The notes under the pieces were generated by a model. That model worked only from the letters and a program-made list of their open reading frames with translations, did no database searches and had not been told where the DNA came from. A DNA stretch of 7,322 bases from Acidobacteriota bacterium (GTDB lineage: Bacteria; Acidobacteriota; Terriglobia; Terriglobales; Acidobacteriaceae). The position numbers and the translations under genes are program-made. Positions within the stretch are counted from its first letter, which is position 1. Every line of letters starts with the position of its first letter. Below, one piece after another: positions 1-6,293 of the stretch. Location of the stretch: contig JAJYAE010000222.1 in assembly GCA_021779695.1 (NCBI GenBank), forward strand, positions 1-7,322, in the 5' to 3' direction.

Positions 1-10
1 CACCATCCCA

Positions 11-31
11 ATTTGCATATTTCATGCAAAT
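11..31. repeat. 8-bp perfect inverted repeat, operator-like
   Basis: ATTTGCAT (11-18) and its exact reverse complement ATGCAAAT (24-31) flank a 5-base spacer. The AT-rich arms with a centre-to-centre distance of 13 bases resemble a binding site for a dimeric helix-turn-helix regulator. The gene it would control is not visible and may lie to the left of the window. The function is inference. Confidence 0.4.
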
Positions 32-265
32 AAGAACTCCACAGCGTACATTACGCGCATTTTGTGCAACTTTTGTGCGCACCCGTTCCAGCCTCGGCAG
101 GCCTCCGGCGCAACGACAATAAGGTTTTTATAATCAACTATTTCAGGGAGAAATGGGGCGCGCAGGGCCGCGCGCCACCGGAGCATGGCCGCCCCCGCGC
201 AGCGCCGCGCGAGCCTTCGCCCCACCCAACTCGCGCTTTAACTCATTGATTTATAAGGAGAATCT

Positions 266-287
266 CGAAAAGCCCGCCGCGGCAGGG
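266..287 (-). terminator. Weak candidate intrinsic terminator of the DinB operon
   Basis: Read on the minus strand, about 8 bases beyond the DinB stop codon, the near-palindrome CCTGCCGCGGCGGG (plus strand 286 down to 273) can fold into a 5-bp stem with one T-G wobble and a 4-base loop. CTTTTCG follows it. The stem is short and the T-tract has only four T's, so this may be a weak terminator or none. Confidence 0.3.
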
Positions 288-294
288 ACAACCC

Positions 295-819
295 TCAGCC
301 GCGCAGCGCCCGCAGCACTTTGGCCGTCGTCACCACCTGGCCAACGTGCCGCTGCGTGTGGTCGGCCACATGAATCAGCGCGCCGCCAATGGAGGTAGGC
401 AGTTGCTTCCGTCCCACGCCGCGAAAGGTGTTGAAGTCCGCCGTGGCCAGCACCTTCACTCGCTCCCCCGCATCGCTGAACGCAGCCCCCACCTCGGCCA
501 GCAGCTCGGCCAGCGTTTCCTCGCCACCCTGCTCGCCCTTCAACGCCGCCAGTTGCTCGGCAGAGATCGGCTTCCCCTCCGCATAGCTCAGCAGCCGGTC
601 CGTTGCGCGGGCAACGTGCTTCAGGTGGTAGGAAATCGCCGTCAGCCCCAGCGGCTCAGAGTGAACCTCGGCATCCGTCAGCCCCTCGGTCCATTTCGTC
701 AGGTCGTCCAGCGCCAGATCGAAGGCGTGCAGTACCGCGCGACCCACCGCCGGAACCTCCGCATGCGTTCCGCGCAGCCACGGCTCAACATAGGGACCCG
801 GTGCAGTAGATGTACTCAT
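295..819 (-). CDS. DinB-family (DinB/YfiT-like four-helix) metalloprotein
   Basis: A 174-residue protein of the DinB/YfiT superfamily. These are four-helix-bundle proteins that usually bind a divalent metal through three histidines; characterised members include thiol-dependent S-transferases, and others are DNA-damage-inducible proteins of unknown role. The likely triad is His68 in the helix SYHLKHVARATDRLL, plus His154 and His158 in HVADHTQRHVGQ, matching the family's H...HxxxH pattern near the C-terminus. Length is typical. No signal peptide or membrane segment is seen, so it is probably cytoplasmic. I chose the start at 819 because AAGGAG lies 10 bases upstream (830-835) and the ATG overlaps the PIN gene stop as ATGA; a frame-open extension to 891 lies inside the PIN gene and lacks family features. 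It is the last gene of the antitoxin-PIN-DinB cassette. Substrate is unknown. Confidence 0.85.
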   Translation of the reverse strand: MSTSTAPGPYVEPWLRGTHAEVPAVGRAVLHAFDLALDDLTKWTEGLTDAEVHSEPLGLTAISYHLKHVARATDRLLSYAEGKPISAEQLAALKGEQGGEETLAELLAEVGAAFSDAGERVKVLATADFNTFRGVGRKQLPTSIGGALIHVADHTQRHVGQVVTTAKVLRALRG

Positions 820-1262
820 CGGGGAAAGTCTCCTTCTCTTGAAAATTCCATCAGGAAATCTGCCGGCGTCACAATCCGAATCCCGCGCCAAGGGTGCAAC
901 ACAAGCAGGTCGCGGTCGCTGCTTACCAGTATCTCGGCCCCGGCCGCCAGGCTCAATGCAAGAATCGGATCATCCTTTGGATCCCGGCACACGCCGCTCA
1001 CAGCGAGCAGCAACTCCTTCGGCACCGTGCAATGTACGGAATCTCGTCTCAGCTTCTTGACGAATTCCGAGCGCACATCGAGATCGACATACCGGTCAAA
1101 CTTCTTGAGCTTGAGTACTCGATCCAGTTCTCCCAGCGTCTCTTTGCTTACAAACACATGATGTTCCAGGATTGCCAGGAGGAAAGCCCGCTGAGGAATC
1201 GCATCCGCGCGAAGCGCGGCACTCACCAGAGTGCTGGTATCAAAAACCACATGCTTGCTCAT
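816..1262 (-). CDS. PIN-domain ribonuclease toxin (COG1569-like)
   Basis: A 148-residue PIN-domain protein, probably the toxin of a type II toxin-antitoxin pair; such toxins are Mg-dependent RNases held inactive by their antitoxin. Acidic residues expected in the PIN active site are visible: Asp8 in VVFDTSTLVSA, Glu45 in ETLGEL, Asp97/Asp98 in CRDPKDDPILALSLAAGA, and Asp116/Asp118 in SSDRDLLVL. The CRDPKDD and DRDLL signatures match the COG1569 group of putative PIN toxins, and the length is usual for it. All key acids are present, so the enzyme should be active. Its ATG overlaps the antitoxin stop by 4 bases (ATGA) and no Shine-Dalgarno sequence precedes it, so translation probably depends on coupling to the antitoxin. 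Its own stop overlaps the DinB start in the same way. The RNA target cannot be inferred. Confidence 0.9.
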   Translation of the reverse strand: MSKHVVFDTSTLVSAALRADAIPQRAFLLAILEHHVFVSKETLGELDRVLKLKKFDRYVDLDVRSEFVKKLRRDSVHCTVPKELLLAVSGVCRDPKDDPILALSLAAGAEILVSSDRDLLVLHPWRGIRIVTPADFLMEFSREGDFPR

Positions 1263-1537
1263 CGCAACTCATGAACCAGGCGAACCACCTCTTCGTCGGT
1301 TAGCTGTTTGGCCGCGGGCTTCATGCTTTTCTTCGCCTTCTTCCGCCACGCCTCCCAGTCTGCAGCAATCTTGCTGCGCCTCGCTGTGCGCGCGGCTTCC
1401 AACTCTTCCATATCGCGCGGCGACACCACCAAGGCCGCAACCCGCCCATGTCGAGTGATCACCACGGGCTCCCGCTGCACCGCGTCCAGCAACTGCCCAA
1501 ACTGATTCTGTGCCTCGGCTGAAGTCTTGGTAATCAT
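1259..1537 (-). CDS. Phd/YefM-family antitoxin
   Basis: A 92-residue antitoxin of the Phd/YefM type. Residues 1-45 form the expected DNA-binding, dimerising domain, with the characteristic run from SAEAQNQFGQLLDAV through EPVVITRHGRVAALVVSP. Residues 46-92 are highly charged and helical (an ARTARRSK stretch, then WRKKAKK and DEEVVRLVHELR). In this family the corresponding region is disordered when free and wraps the toxin. The start is well supported: GGAGG lies 6 bases upstream (plus-strand CCTCC 1544-1548). Directly upstream lies an array of TAGCTA palindromes that probably serves as the operator for autorepression. Antitoxin first, toxin second, with ATGA overlap, is the classic order and spacing for a type II module. 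Confidence 0.9.
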   Translation of the reverse strand: MITKTSAEAQNQFGQLLDAVQREPVVITRHGRVAALVVSPRDMEELEAARTARRSKIAADWEAWRKKAKKSMKPAAKQLTDEEVVRLVHELR

Positions 1538-1543
1538 TGCCAG

Positions 1544-1548
1544 CCTCC
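1544..1548 (-). promoter_or_regulatory. Strong ribosome binding site of the antitoxin gene
   Basis: GGAGG on the minus strand sits 6 bases before the ATG at 1537. It is the only strong site serving the antitoxin-PIN pair, since the PIN gene has none of its own. Confidence 0.7.
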
Positions 1549-1551
1549 GTT

Positions 1552-1577
1552 ATAGCTATTCTAGCTAAAATAGCTAC
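1552..1577 (-). promoter_or_regulatory. Operator array of the toxin-antitoxin cassette (three TAGCTA palindromes)
   Basis: The self-complementary hexamer TAGCTA occurs at 1553-1558, 1562-1567 and 1571-1576, so the period is exactly 9 bases with 3-base spacers (ttc, aaa). The array lies 15 bases upstream of the antitoxin start and overlaps the only promoter-like hexamers seen on the minus strand, TAGAAT (1563-1558) and TATAAC (1554-1549). No good -35 box was found. Phd/YefM antitoxins typically bind short palindromes at their own promoter, so cooperative autorepression is the natural inference. Confidence 0.6.
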
Positions 1578-1605
1578 TGTCGCGTAGAGCAATTCTCTCT
1601 GAGGA

Positions 1606-2208
1606 CTATCGCTTAAGAATGCCCAGAAGATCGTAATCCGGGCAGTTCCTTCGATCGGGAGCAGCGAAGAAGCAATACCGAATGTTCGTGAAGACCCATG
1701 AAGACCTTCCCTTCTTCAATTCCACGATTTCGCTTCCCTGAGGAATGTTCGCCTTGCACCGGTCACCCTTTACCGCAACTTCATCGACGAGATACCGGCC
1801 CTGTGCGTCCTGATTGCCCCAGAAGGGGTCGAAGTCCAGATTGCCTAGTTCGCGGGTGGCCTTCATCTGCTTTTCTTCGTCAGAAAGCAGGCGGTAAAGC
1901 TCTGCGCTCAAGACGGAGCGCTTGTGTTTCACAACCGTCCAGACATTGGGCTCTTTTCTCAAATCAAAATTCAGATTATTTGCCTCATCAGCGAACCGGT
2001 TCCAGTACCAGTCGTAAAACTTCTGCACGAATTCTTTGCATGATCGCTCGTCAGCGCTCAGTACACGCTCTTCAATCGGCTGAGCTTGAGGCTGCGGTCT
2101 GGAAACTTCTCCGCCGGTTGCAGGTGAGGTCTGGCAGAACGCGCTTGGCGTGACCGCAAAGACCACAAAAAGCGCGCACAAGGTTGTCGCCAAACTCGTT
2201 TGCATCAT
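1606..2208 (-). CDS. Small secreted protein, DUF3828-like
   Basis: A 200-residue protein with an N-terminal signal peptide: a hydrophobic core at about residues 5-20 (LATTLCALFVVFAV), then PSAFCQ with probable cleavage near residue 25. Cys25 is not in a good lipobox (SAFC), so a lipoprotein is less likely. A short Pro/Gln-rich linker (37-45) follows. The mature domain carries CKEFVQKFYDWYWNRF, KRSVLSAELYRLLSDEEK and LDFDPFWGNQDA. This pattern, a FYxWY helix followed by a DFDPFxxxQD motif, recalls the DUF3828 group. No function is established and I assign none. Cys57, Cys151, Cys179 and Cys189 could form disulfides in the periplasm. The gene starts 7 bases after the kinase gene stop, with a poor Shine-Dalgarno sequence, which suggests co-transcription. 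Two adjacent ATGs (2208 and 2205) are both possible starts. Confidence 0.75.
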   Translation of the reverse strand: MMQTSLATTLCALFVVFAVTPSAFCQTSPATGGEVSRPQPQAQPIEERVLSADERSCKEFVQKFYDWYWNRFADEANNLNFDLRKEPNVWTVVKHKRSVLSAELYRLLSDEEKQMKATRELGNLDFDPFWGNQDAQGRYLVDEVAVKGDRCKANIPQGSEIVELKKGRSSWVFTNIRYCFFAAPDRRNCPDYDLLGILKR

Positions 2209-2215
2209 GCGGTTC

Positions 2216-2962
2216 TTACCCCGCGCTCTTCACGCGCACCACCGTGATTTTGGCAAAGCCTTCTTCAAACACCGGCGGCTTCAGCTTCTCGGCCATCTTG
2301 CGCATCACCTCTTCGGCCACCATGCGGTCGCGCGAGCGGTTCCGCTCCAGGCACACCTCCAGCGGAACATCGAAGAACACCGCCTGCACCTCGTAGCCGA
2401 AGCTCTTCGCCATCTTGATCCACTGCCGCCGCTCATGGATCGACAGATTCGTCGCGTCCACATAGTTCCATGGCATCCGTGCAATCAGCCTTGCCCGCAG
2501 CAGCGAGCGAAGCGTGGAGAACACCAGCCCCTGGTAGCGCTGCTCCTCCACATCGTCGAAGAGAATGTTGCGCAGCAGGTCGCTCGACAGCGGAGTCACC
2601 CCGCGCCGCCGGAACCACGTCGTCTTGCCCGATCCGGGCAATCCAATCGCCAGCACCACATAGCCCTTCGGAGCCTGCGGCGAACGCGAAGCCGCCTCGG
2701 CCTCCGGCGGAGGCACTGAAGGCGACTCGGGCTGCGTCTCCATTTCAAGCCGCCCCGGTTCCGCGGGCTCCGGCCACTCGTGCTGCGCCGGTTTCGGCTG
2801 CGGGGCCGGACGCTGCGGCGCCTGGACCCGCGGCGCCGCGGGCGGCGTTGCTTCCTCGGGATAGTGCGGCACAAGTGGCCGTGGTTGATTCGGAGGGATT
2901 TCCTGACCGATCTTGCCAGTGGATTCCGATAGATTTGGGGGGCGTTTGGAACGTCGTCTCAT
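2216..2962 (-). CDS. P-loop kinase/ATPase (AAA_33, polynucleotide-kinase-like) with proline-rich N-terminus
   Basis: A 248-residue protein in two parts. Residues 1-100 are low-complexity, rich in Pro, Glu, Ala and Gln and probably disordered. Residues 101-248 form a P-loop kinase domain like the kinase half of T4-type polynucleotide kinases and zeta-like AAA_33 proteins. Walker A is GLPGSGKT (107-114, Lys113). LSSDLLR (125-131) supplies Asp128 and Arg131, which match the Asp and Arg that bind the substrate hydroxyl in T4-type kinases. YVDATNLS (167-173) follows strand-like segments, and the Arg-rich LERNRSRDR (205-213) looks like the lid. The substrate is unknown; RNA or DNA 5'-hydroxyl or a small molecule are possible. 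The start is uncertain. ATG at 2962 has a GAAGG about 13 bases upstream, while in-frame ATGs at 3001 and 3058 have none and would add sequence unlike the family. The secreted protein gene follows after 7 bases. Confidence 0.75.
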   Translation of the reverse strand: MRRRSKRPPNLSESTGKIGQEIPPNQPRPLVPHYPEEATPPAAPRVQAPQRPAPQPKPAQHEWPEPAEPGRLEMETQPESPSVPPPEAEAASRSPQAPKGYVVLAIGLPGSGKTTWFRRRGVTPLSSDLLRNILFDDVEEQRYQGLVFSTLRSLLRARLIARMPWNYVDATNLSIHERRQWIKMAKSFGYEVQAVFFDVPLEVCLERNRSRDRMVAEEVMRKMAEKLKPPVFEEGFAKITVVRVKSAG

Positions 2963-4247
<1,285 letters not shown>

Positions 4248-4264
4248 AGCAGTCAATAGCGGAC

Positions 4265-4301
4265 AGGGGTCAGGGACCGGATTGTTGTTCCCCTGACCCC
4301 T
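4265..4301 (+). other. 11-bp perfect hairpin in the gapA-Rid spacer
   Basis: AGGGGTCAGGG (4265-4275) pairs perfectly with CCCTGACCCCT (4291-4301) across a 15-base loop. The right arm is part of the heptamer repeat, so the left arm is effectively an inverted unit of it. No T-tract follows, so it is not a standard intrinsic terminator. It could stabilise the gapA 3' end or partly uncouple gapA from downstream expression. Confidence 0.55.
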
Positions 4302-4324
4302 GACCCCTGATCTCTGATCTCTGA
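4293..4324 (+). repeat. Heptamer tandem repeat upstream of the Rid-family gene
   Basis: Two CTGACCC units (4293-4306), two CTGATCT units (4307-4320) and a final CTGA end 7 bases before the ATG at 4332. The order of units is the same as in the larger array upstream of pgk. Confidence 0.85.
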
Positions 4325-4331
4325 GACTCCC

Positions 4332-4706
4332 ATGCGACAAAACATCAGCGGCGGTTCTCCCTACGAGCCCATCATCGGCTTCTCCCGCGCCGTGCGCGTG
4401 GGCAACCTCGTTCACCTCGCCGGCACCGGCCCCGTCGGCGCAGACAATGAAGACGCCGCCGGCCAGACGCGGCGCATCTTCGCCATCGCGGCTGAAGCCC
4501 TCGCCAAAGCCGGAGCCTCATTCGACCACGTCATCCGCACCCGCATGTATCTCACCCATGCCGAGGACTGGGAAGCCGTCGGCCGCGTCCATGGCGAGTT
4601 CTTCGGCAATGTGCGCCCCGCCGCCACCATGGTTGTCGTGGCCACGCTCCTCAACCCCGCATGGCGCATCGAAATGGAAATGGAAGCAGTGATTCCCGCT
4701 GAGTAA
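4332..4706 (+). CDS. Rid (YjgF/YER057c/UK114) family protein lacking the RidA arginine
   Basis: A 124-residue protein of the Rid superfamily, trimeric proteins with a chorismate-mutase-like fold. Archetypal RidA hydrolyses reactive enamine/imine intermediates made by PLP enzymes. Family features are NISGGSPYEPIIGFSRAVRVGN (split over 4-25), LAGTGPVG (29-36), the central helix around FAIAAEALAKAG, and VIRTRMYLT (67-75). The C-terminal strand runs VRPAATMVVVATL then WRIEMEMEAV. By my alignment the residue at the RidA catalytic arginine (Arg105 in E. coli) is Ala98, and the nearby Arg95 lies three positions earlier. This pattern fits Rid subgroups without proven imine deaminase activity, so I give no gene symbol. 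It lies between gapA and pgk in the same direction. No Shine-Dalgarno sequence is visible; heptamer repeats end 7 bases before the ATG. The start agrees with the family's N-terminus. Confidence 0.88.
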   Translation: MRQNISGGSPYEPIIGFSRAVRVGNLVHLAGTGPVGADNEDAAGQTRRIFAIAAEALAKAGASFDHVIRTRMYLTHAEDWEAVGRVHGEFFGNVRPAATMVVVATLLNPAWRIEMEMEAVIPAE

Positions 4707-4730
4707 CAGCCCCTGCATCCCGCAACTGAT

Positions 4731-4758
4731 CTAAGGTCTAAGGTCTCTGGTCTTCGGT
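4731..4758 (+). repeat. First module of a compound tandem repeat (CTNNGGT heptamers)
   Basis: Four head-to-tail heptamers: CTAAGGT (4731-4737), CTAAGGT (4738-4744), CTCTGGT (4745-4751) and CTTCGGT (4752-4758). Each has the form CTNNGGT. The module begins 24 bases after the Rid gene stop. Confidence 0.75.
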
Positions 4759-4763
4759 TTTTG

Positions 4764-4791
4764 TTTTCGCTTTCGCTTTTGCTTTTGCTTT
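4764..4791 (+). repeat. Second module: pyrimidine-rich hexamer repeat
   Basis: A period of six is clear: TTTTCG, CTTTCG, CTTTTG, CTTTTG, then CTTT. In RNA the run is almost entirely U and C, a candidate single-stranded or S1/Rho-contacting stretch. It is followed without a gap by the third module. Confidence 0.75.
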
Positions 4792-4840
4792 CTGATCCCT
4801 GACCCCTGACCCCTGACCCCTGACCCCTGATCTCTGATCT
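4792..4840 (+). repeat. Third module: CTGAYCY heptamer repeat upstream of pgk
   Basis: Seven exact-length units: CTGATCC, four of CTGACCC (4799-4826) and two of CTGATCT (4827-4840). They end 19 bases before the pgk ATG, just ahead of its ribosome binding site. It is the same repeat family, in the same orientation and unit order, as the array at 4293-4324. Confidence 0.9.
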
Positions 4841-4842
4841 TC

Positions 4843-4850
4843 AAGGAAGG
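4843..4850 (+). promoter_or_regulatory. Ribosome binding site of pgk
   Basis: AAGGAAGG ends 9 bases before the ATG at 4860, directly after the repeat array. It supports this start. Confidence 0.7.
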
Positions 4851-4859
4851 CACCGTCCC

Positions 4860-6074
4860 ATGTCCAAGCTCTCCATTCGCGACATCGATCTGACCAACAA
4901 GCGCGTCTTTATCCGCGTCGATTTCAACGTCCCGCTCACCGAGGACGGCTCCACCATCACCGACGACACCCGCATCGTGGCCACGCTGCCCACCATCGAG
5001 TACGCCCTGCGCCACAAGGCCAAGGTCATCCTCGCCTCGCACCTCGGCCGTCCCAAGGGCAAGCCCAATCCCAAGTACTCCCTCCGCCCCGTCGTCGATC
5101 GCCTGCGCCAGTTGCTCGACAAGCAGCTCGGCGAGAGCATCAACGTAGCCTTCGCCCCCGATTGCATTGGCGAAGTCGCCGAAGAGCTCGCCCGCCAGCT
5201 TGAGTCGCGCCAGGTGCTGCTGCTTGAGAACCTCCGCTACCACGCCGAAGAGGAAGCCAACGATCCCGCCTTCTCCAAGGCGCTCGCCTCGCTCGCCGAG
5301 GTCTACGTCAACGACGCATTCGGCTCCGCGCATCGCGCCCACGCCTCCACCGAGGGCATCACCCACTTCCTCAAGCCCGCCGTCGCCGGCCTGCTCATGG
5401 AAAAGGAAATCACCTATCTGGGAAAAGCTCTCGAAAATCCAGAAAAACCTTTCGTCGCCATCATCGGCGGCTCCAAAATCTCCGGCAAAATCGACGTCAT
5501 CTCCAACCTGCTCGAAAAGGTGGACACGCTCGTCATCGTCGGCGGCATGGCCTACACCTTCCAGCGCGCCCTCGGCGTCACCACCGGCAAGTCGCTCGTT
5601 GAAGAAGACAAGATCGACATGGCCAAGGATGCGCTCGCCAAGGCCAAGGCCAAAGGCGTCAAGCTCATGCTGCCTGTCGACAACATCCTCGCCGACAACT
5701 TCGCCCCCGACGCCAAAACCCAGCCCTGGGACACCAGCAAGGACTTCCCCGCCGACTGGCAGGGCCTCGACATCGGCCCCAAGTCCGTCGCGGCGATTGA
5801 AGAAGTGGTCTCCACCGCCCGCACCATCGTCTGGAACGGCCCCGCCGGCGTCTTCGAGTTTCCCCGCTTTGCCGTCGGCACCAACGCCATCGCCCGCGCC
5901 GTCGCGGCCAACAAGGCTGCCATTTCCATCATCGGCGGCGGCGACTCCGTCAGCGCCATTAACCAGGCCGGCGTAGCCGACCAGATCACCCACATCTCCA
6001 CCGGCGGCGGTGCCAGCCTCGAATTCCTCGAAGGCAAAAAACTCCCCGGCGTAGAAGCCCTCACCGACAAGTAG
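4860..6074 (+). CDS. pgk: Phosphoglycerate kinase
   Basis: A 404-residue monomeric kinase that transfers phosphate between 1,3-bisphosphoglycerate and ADP, giving 3-phosphoglycerate and ATP; it works in glycolysis and, reversed, in gluconeogenesis. N-domain substrate motifs are RVDFNVPL (19-26), ASHLGRP (59-65), [10 protein letters not shown] (123-132, Arg126) and [14 protein letters not shown] (150-163, Arg159). The hinge and C-domain nucleotide motifs are GGSKISGKI (203-211), [10 protein letters not shown] (324-333), GGGDSV (359-364) and [17 protein letters not shown] (377-393). All substrate-binding basic residues I can check are present. Length is slightly above the usual 390-400. The start fits the family and has AAGGAAGG upstream. 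The last gene of the gapA-Rid-pgk cluster; tpiA, a frequent neighbour in other bacteria, is not seen in the following 1.2 kb. No intrinsic terminator follows, only a 5-bp hairpin at the stop codon (6074-6086). Confidence 0.98.
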   Translation: MSKLSIRDIDLTNKRVFIRVDFNVPLTEDGSTITDDTRIVATLPTIEYALRHKAKVILASHLGRPKGKPNPKYSLRPVVDRLRQLLDKQLGESINVAFAPDCIGEVAEELARQLESRQVLLLENLRYHAEEEANDPAFSKALASLAEVYVNDAFGSAHRAHASTEGITHFLKPAVAGLLMEKEITYLGKALENPEKPFVAIIGGSKISGKIDVISNLLEKVDTLVIVGGMAYTFQRALGVTTGKSLVEEDKIDMAKDALAKAKAKGVKLMLPVDNILADNFAPDAKTQPWDTSKDFPADWQGLDIGPKSVAAIEEVVSTARTIVWNGPAGVFEFPRFAVGTNAIARAVAANKAAISIIGGGDSVSAINQAGVADQITHISTGGGASLEFLEGKKLPGVEALTDK

Positions 6075-6106
6075 CACCTGCGGTGCGGCCAACTCATGGT
6101 CACCCC

Positions 6107-6157
6107 GCCGGGTGCCCCATCCATGACGCGTTCTTTGCGGCATGGGTGGGAAACCAC
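6107..6157 (+). repeat. REP-like palindromic element, copy 1
   Basis: It starts with GCCGGGTGCCCCA (6107-6119), identical to the start of copy 3. A stem then forms from CCCATCCATG (6116-6125) and CATGGGTGGG (6141-6150), 10 bp with one G-U wobble and a 15-base loop. The closing GGGAAACCAC resembles GGGAATCCAC in copy 3. No mobility gene is adjacent; a dispersed, non-autonomous repeat family is inferred. Confidence 0.65.
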
Positions 6158-6250
6158 GAACCTCGGCCACCGCCGCTCTTCAGCCACGATGCTCCCGCAG
6201 CCGGTACGGTGTAGACTGCTTCTGCCGGGCCGGTCATCGAGCATCCCGCA

Positions 6251-6287
6251 TCCCACCCGTCGCAAAGAACGCGAAGGCGCACCCGGC
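6251..6287 (-). repeat. REP-like element, copy 2, inverted
   Basis: The reverse complement begins with GCCGGGTGC and later contains GCGTTCTTTGCG then GGGTGGGA, all shared with copy 1 in the same order. The exact blocks are 6261-6272 against 6128-6139, 6251-6258 against 6144-6151, and 6279-6287 against 6107-6115. With copy 1 it forms a large imperfect inverted repeat spanning 6107-6287 around a 99-base centre. Confidence 0.6.
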
Positions 6288-6293
6288 CGCATC

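Larger units (their letters stand above)
1..294. other. Intergenic region without a convincing gene
   Basis: I see no protein-coding gene here. The open frames present are GC-driven, have no well-placed Shine-Dalgarno sequence and resemble no family I know. The stretch holds an 8-bp inverted repeat (11-31), a pair of TTTTGTGC direct repeats 11 bases apart (60-67 and 71-78), an isolated plus-strand TATAAT (129-134) without a recognisable -35 box, a GC-only hairpin GGCGCGC/GCGCGCC (157-163 with 170-176, 6-base loop), and a weak terminator candidate for the minus-strand operon near 266-286. An AAGGAG at about 255-260 is not followed by a start codon. Confidence 0.6.

Noticed and set aside
129..134. 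TATAAT as a plus-strand promoter -10 box
   Set aside because: No -35-like hexamer lies 16-18 bases upstream and no plausible gene follows on the plus strand.
153..398. An 81-residue plus-strand frame in the left intergenic region
   Set aside because: The AGGGAG before the ATG is only 2-3 bases away, the product is Ala/Pro/Arg-rich, and the frame runs into the DinB gene on the opposite strand.
346..1161. A 271-residue plus-strand frame over the DinB and PIN genes
   Set aside because: It is Arg/Ser/Leu-rich, lies opposite two genes with clear family motifs, and has no ribosome binding site.
4293..4324. CRISPR-like repeats
   Set aside because: The units are 7 bases, directly abutting and without spacers, so this is a simple tandem repeat.
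4731..6170. A 479-residue open frame antisense to pgk
   Set aside because: It arises from the same codon-bias effect. Its C-terminus is a translation of the tandem repeats (Lys/Arg/Gln and Gly/Ser/Gln runs), not a protein domain.
6096..6293. N-terminal extension of the small membrane protein
   Set aside because: These 66 codons translate the REP-like element and its surroundings into a low-complexity, Arg/Pro/Ser-rich sequence; the membrane protein more plausibly starts at 6294.
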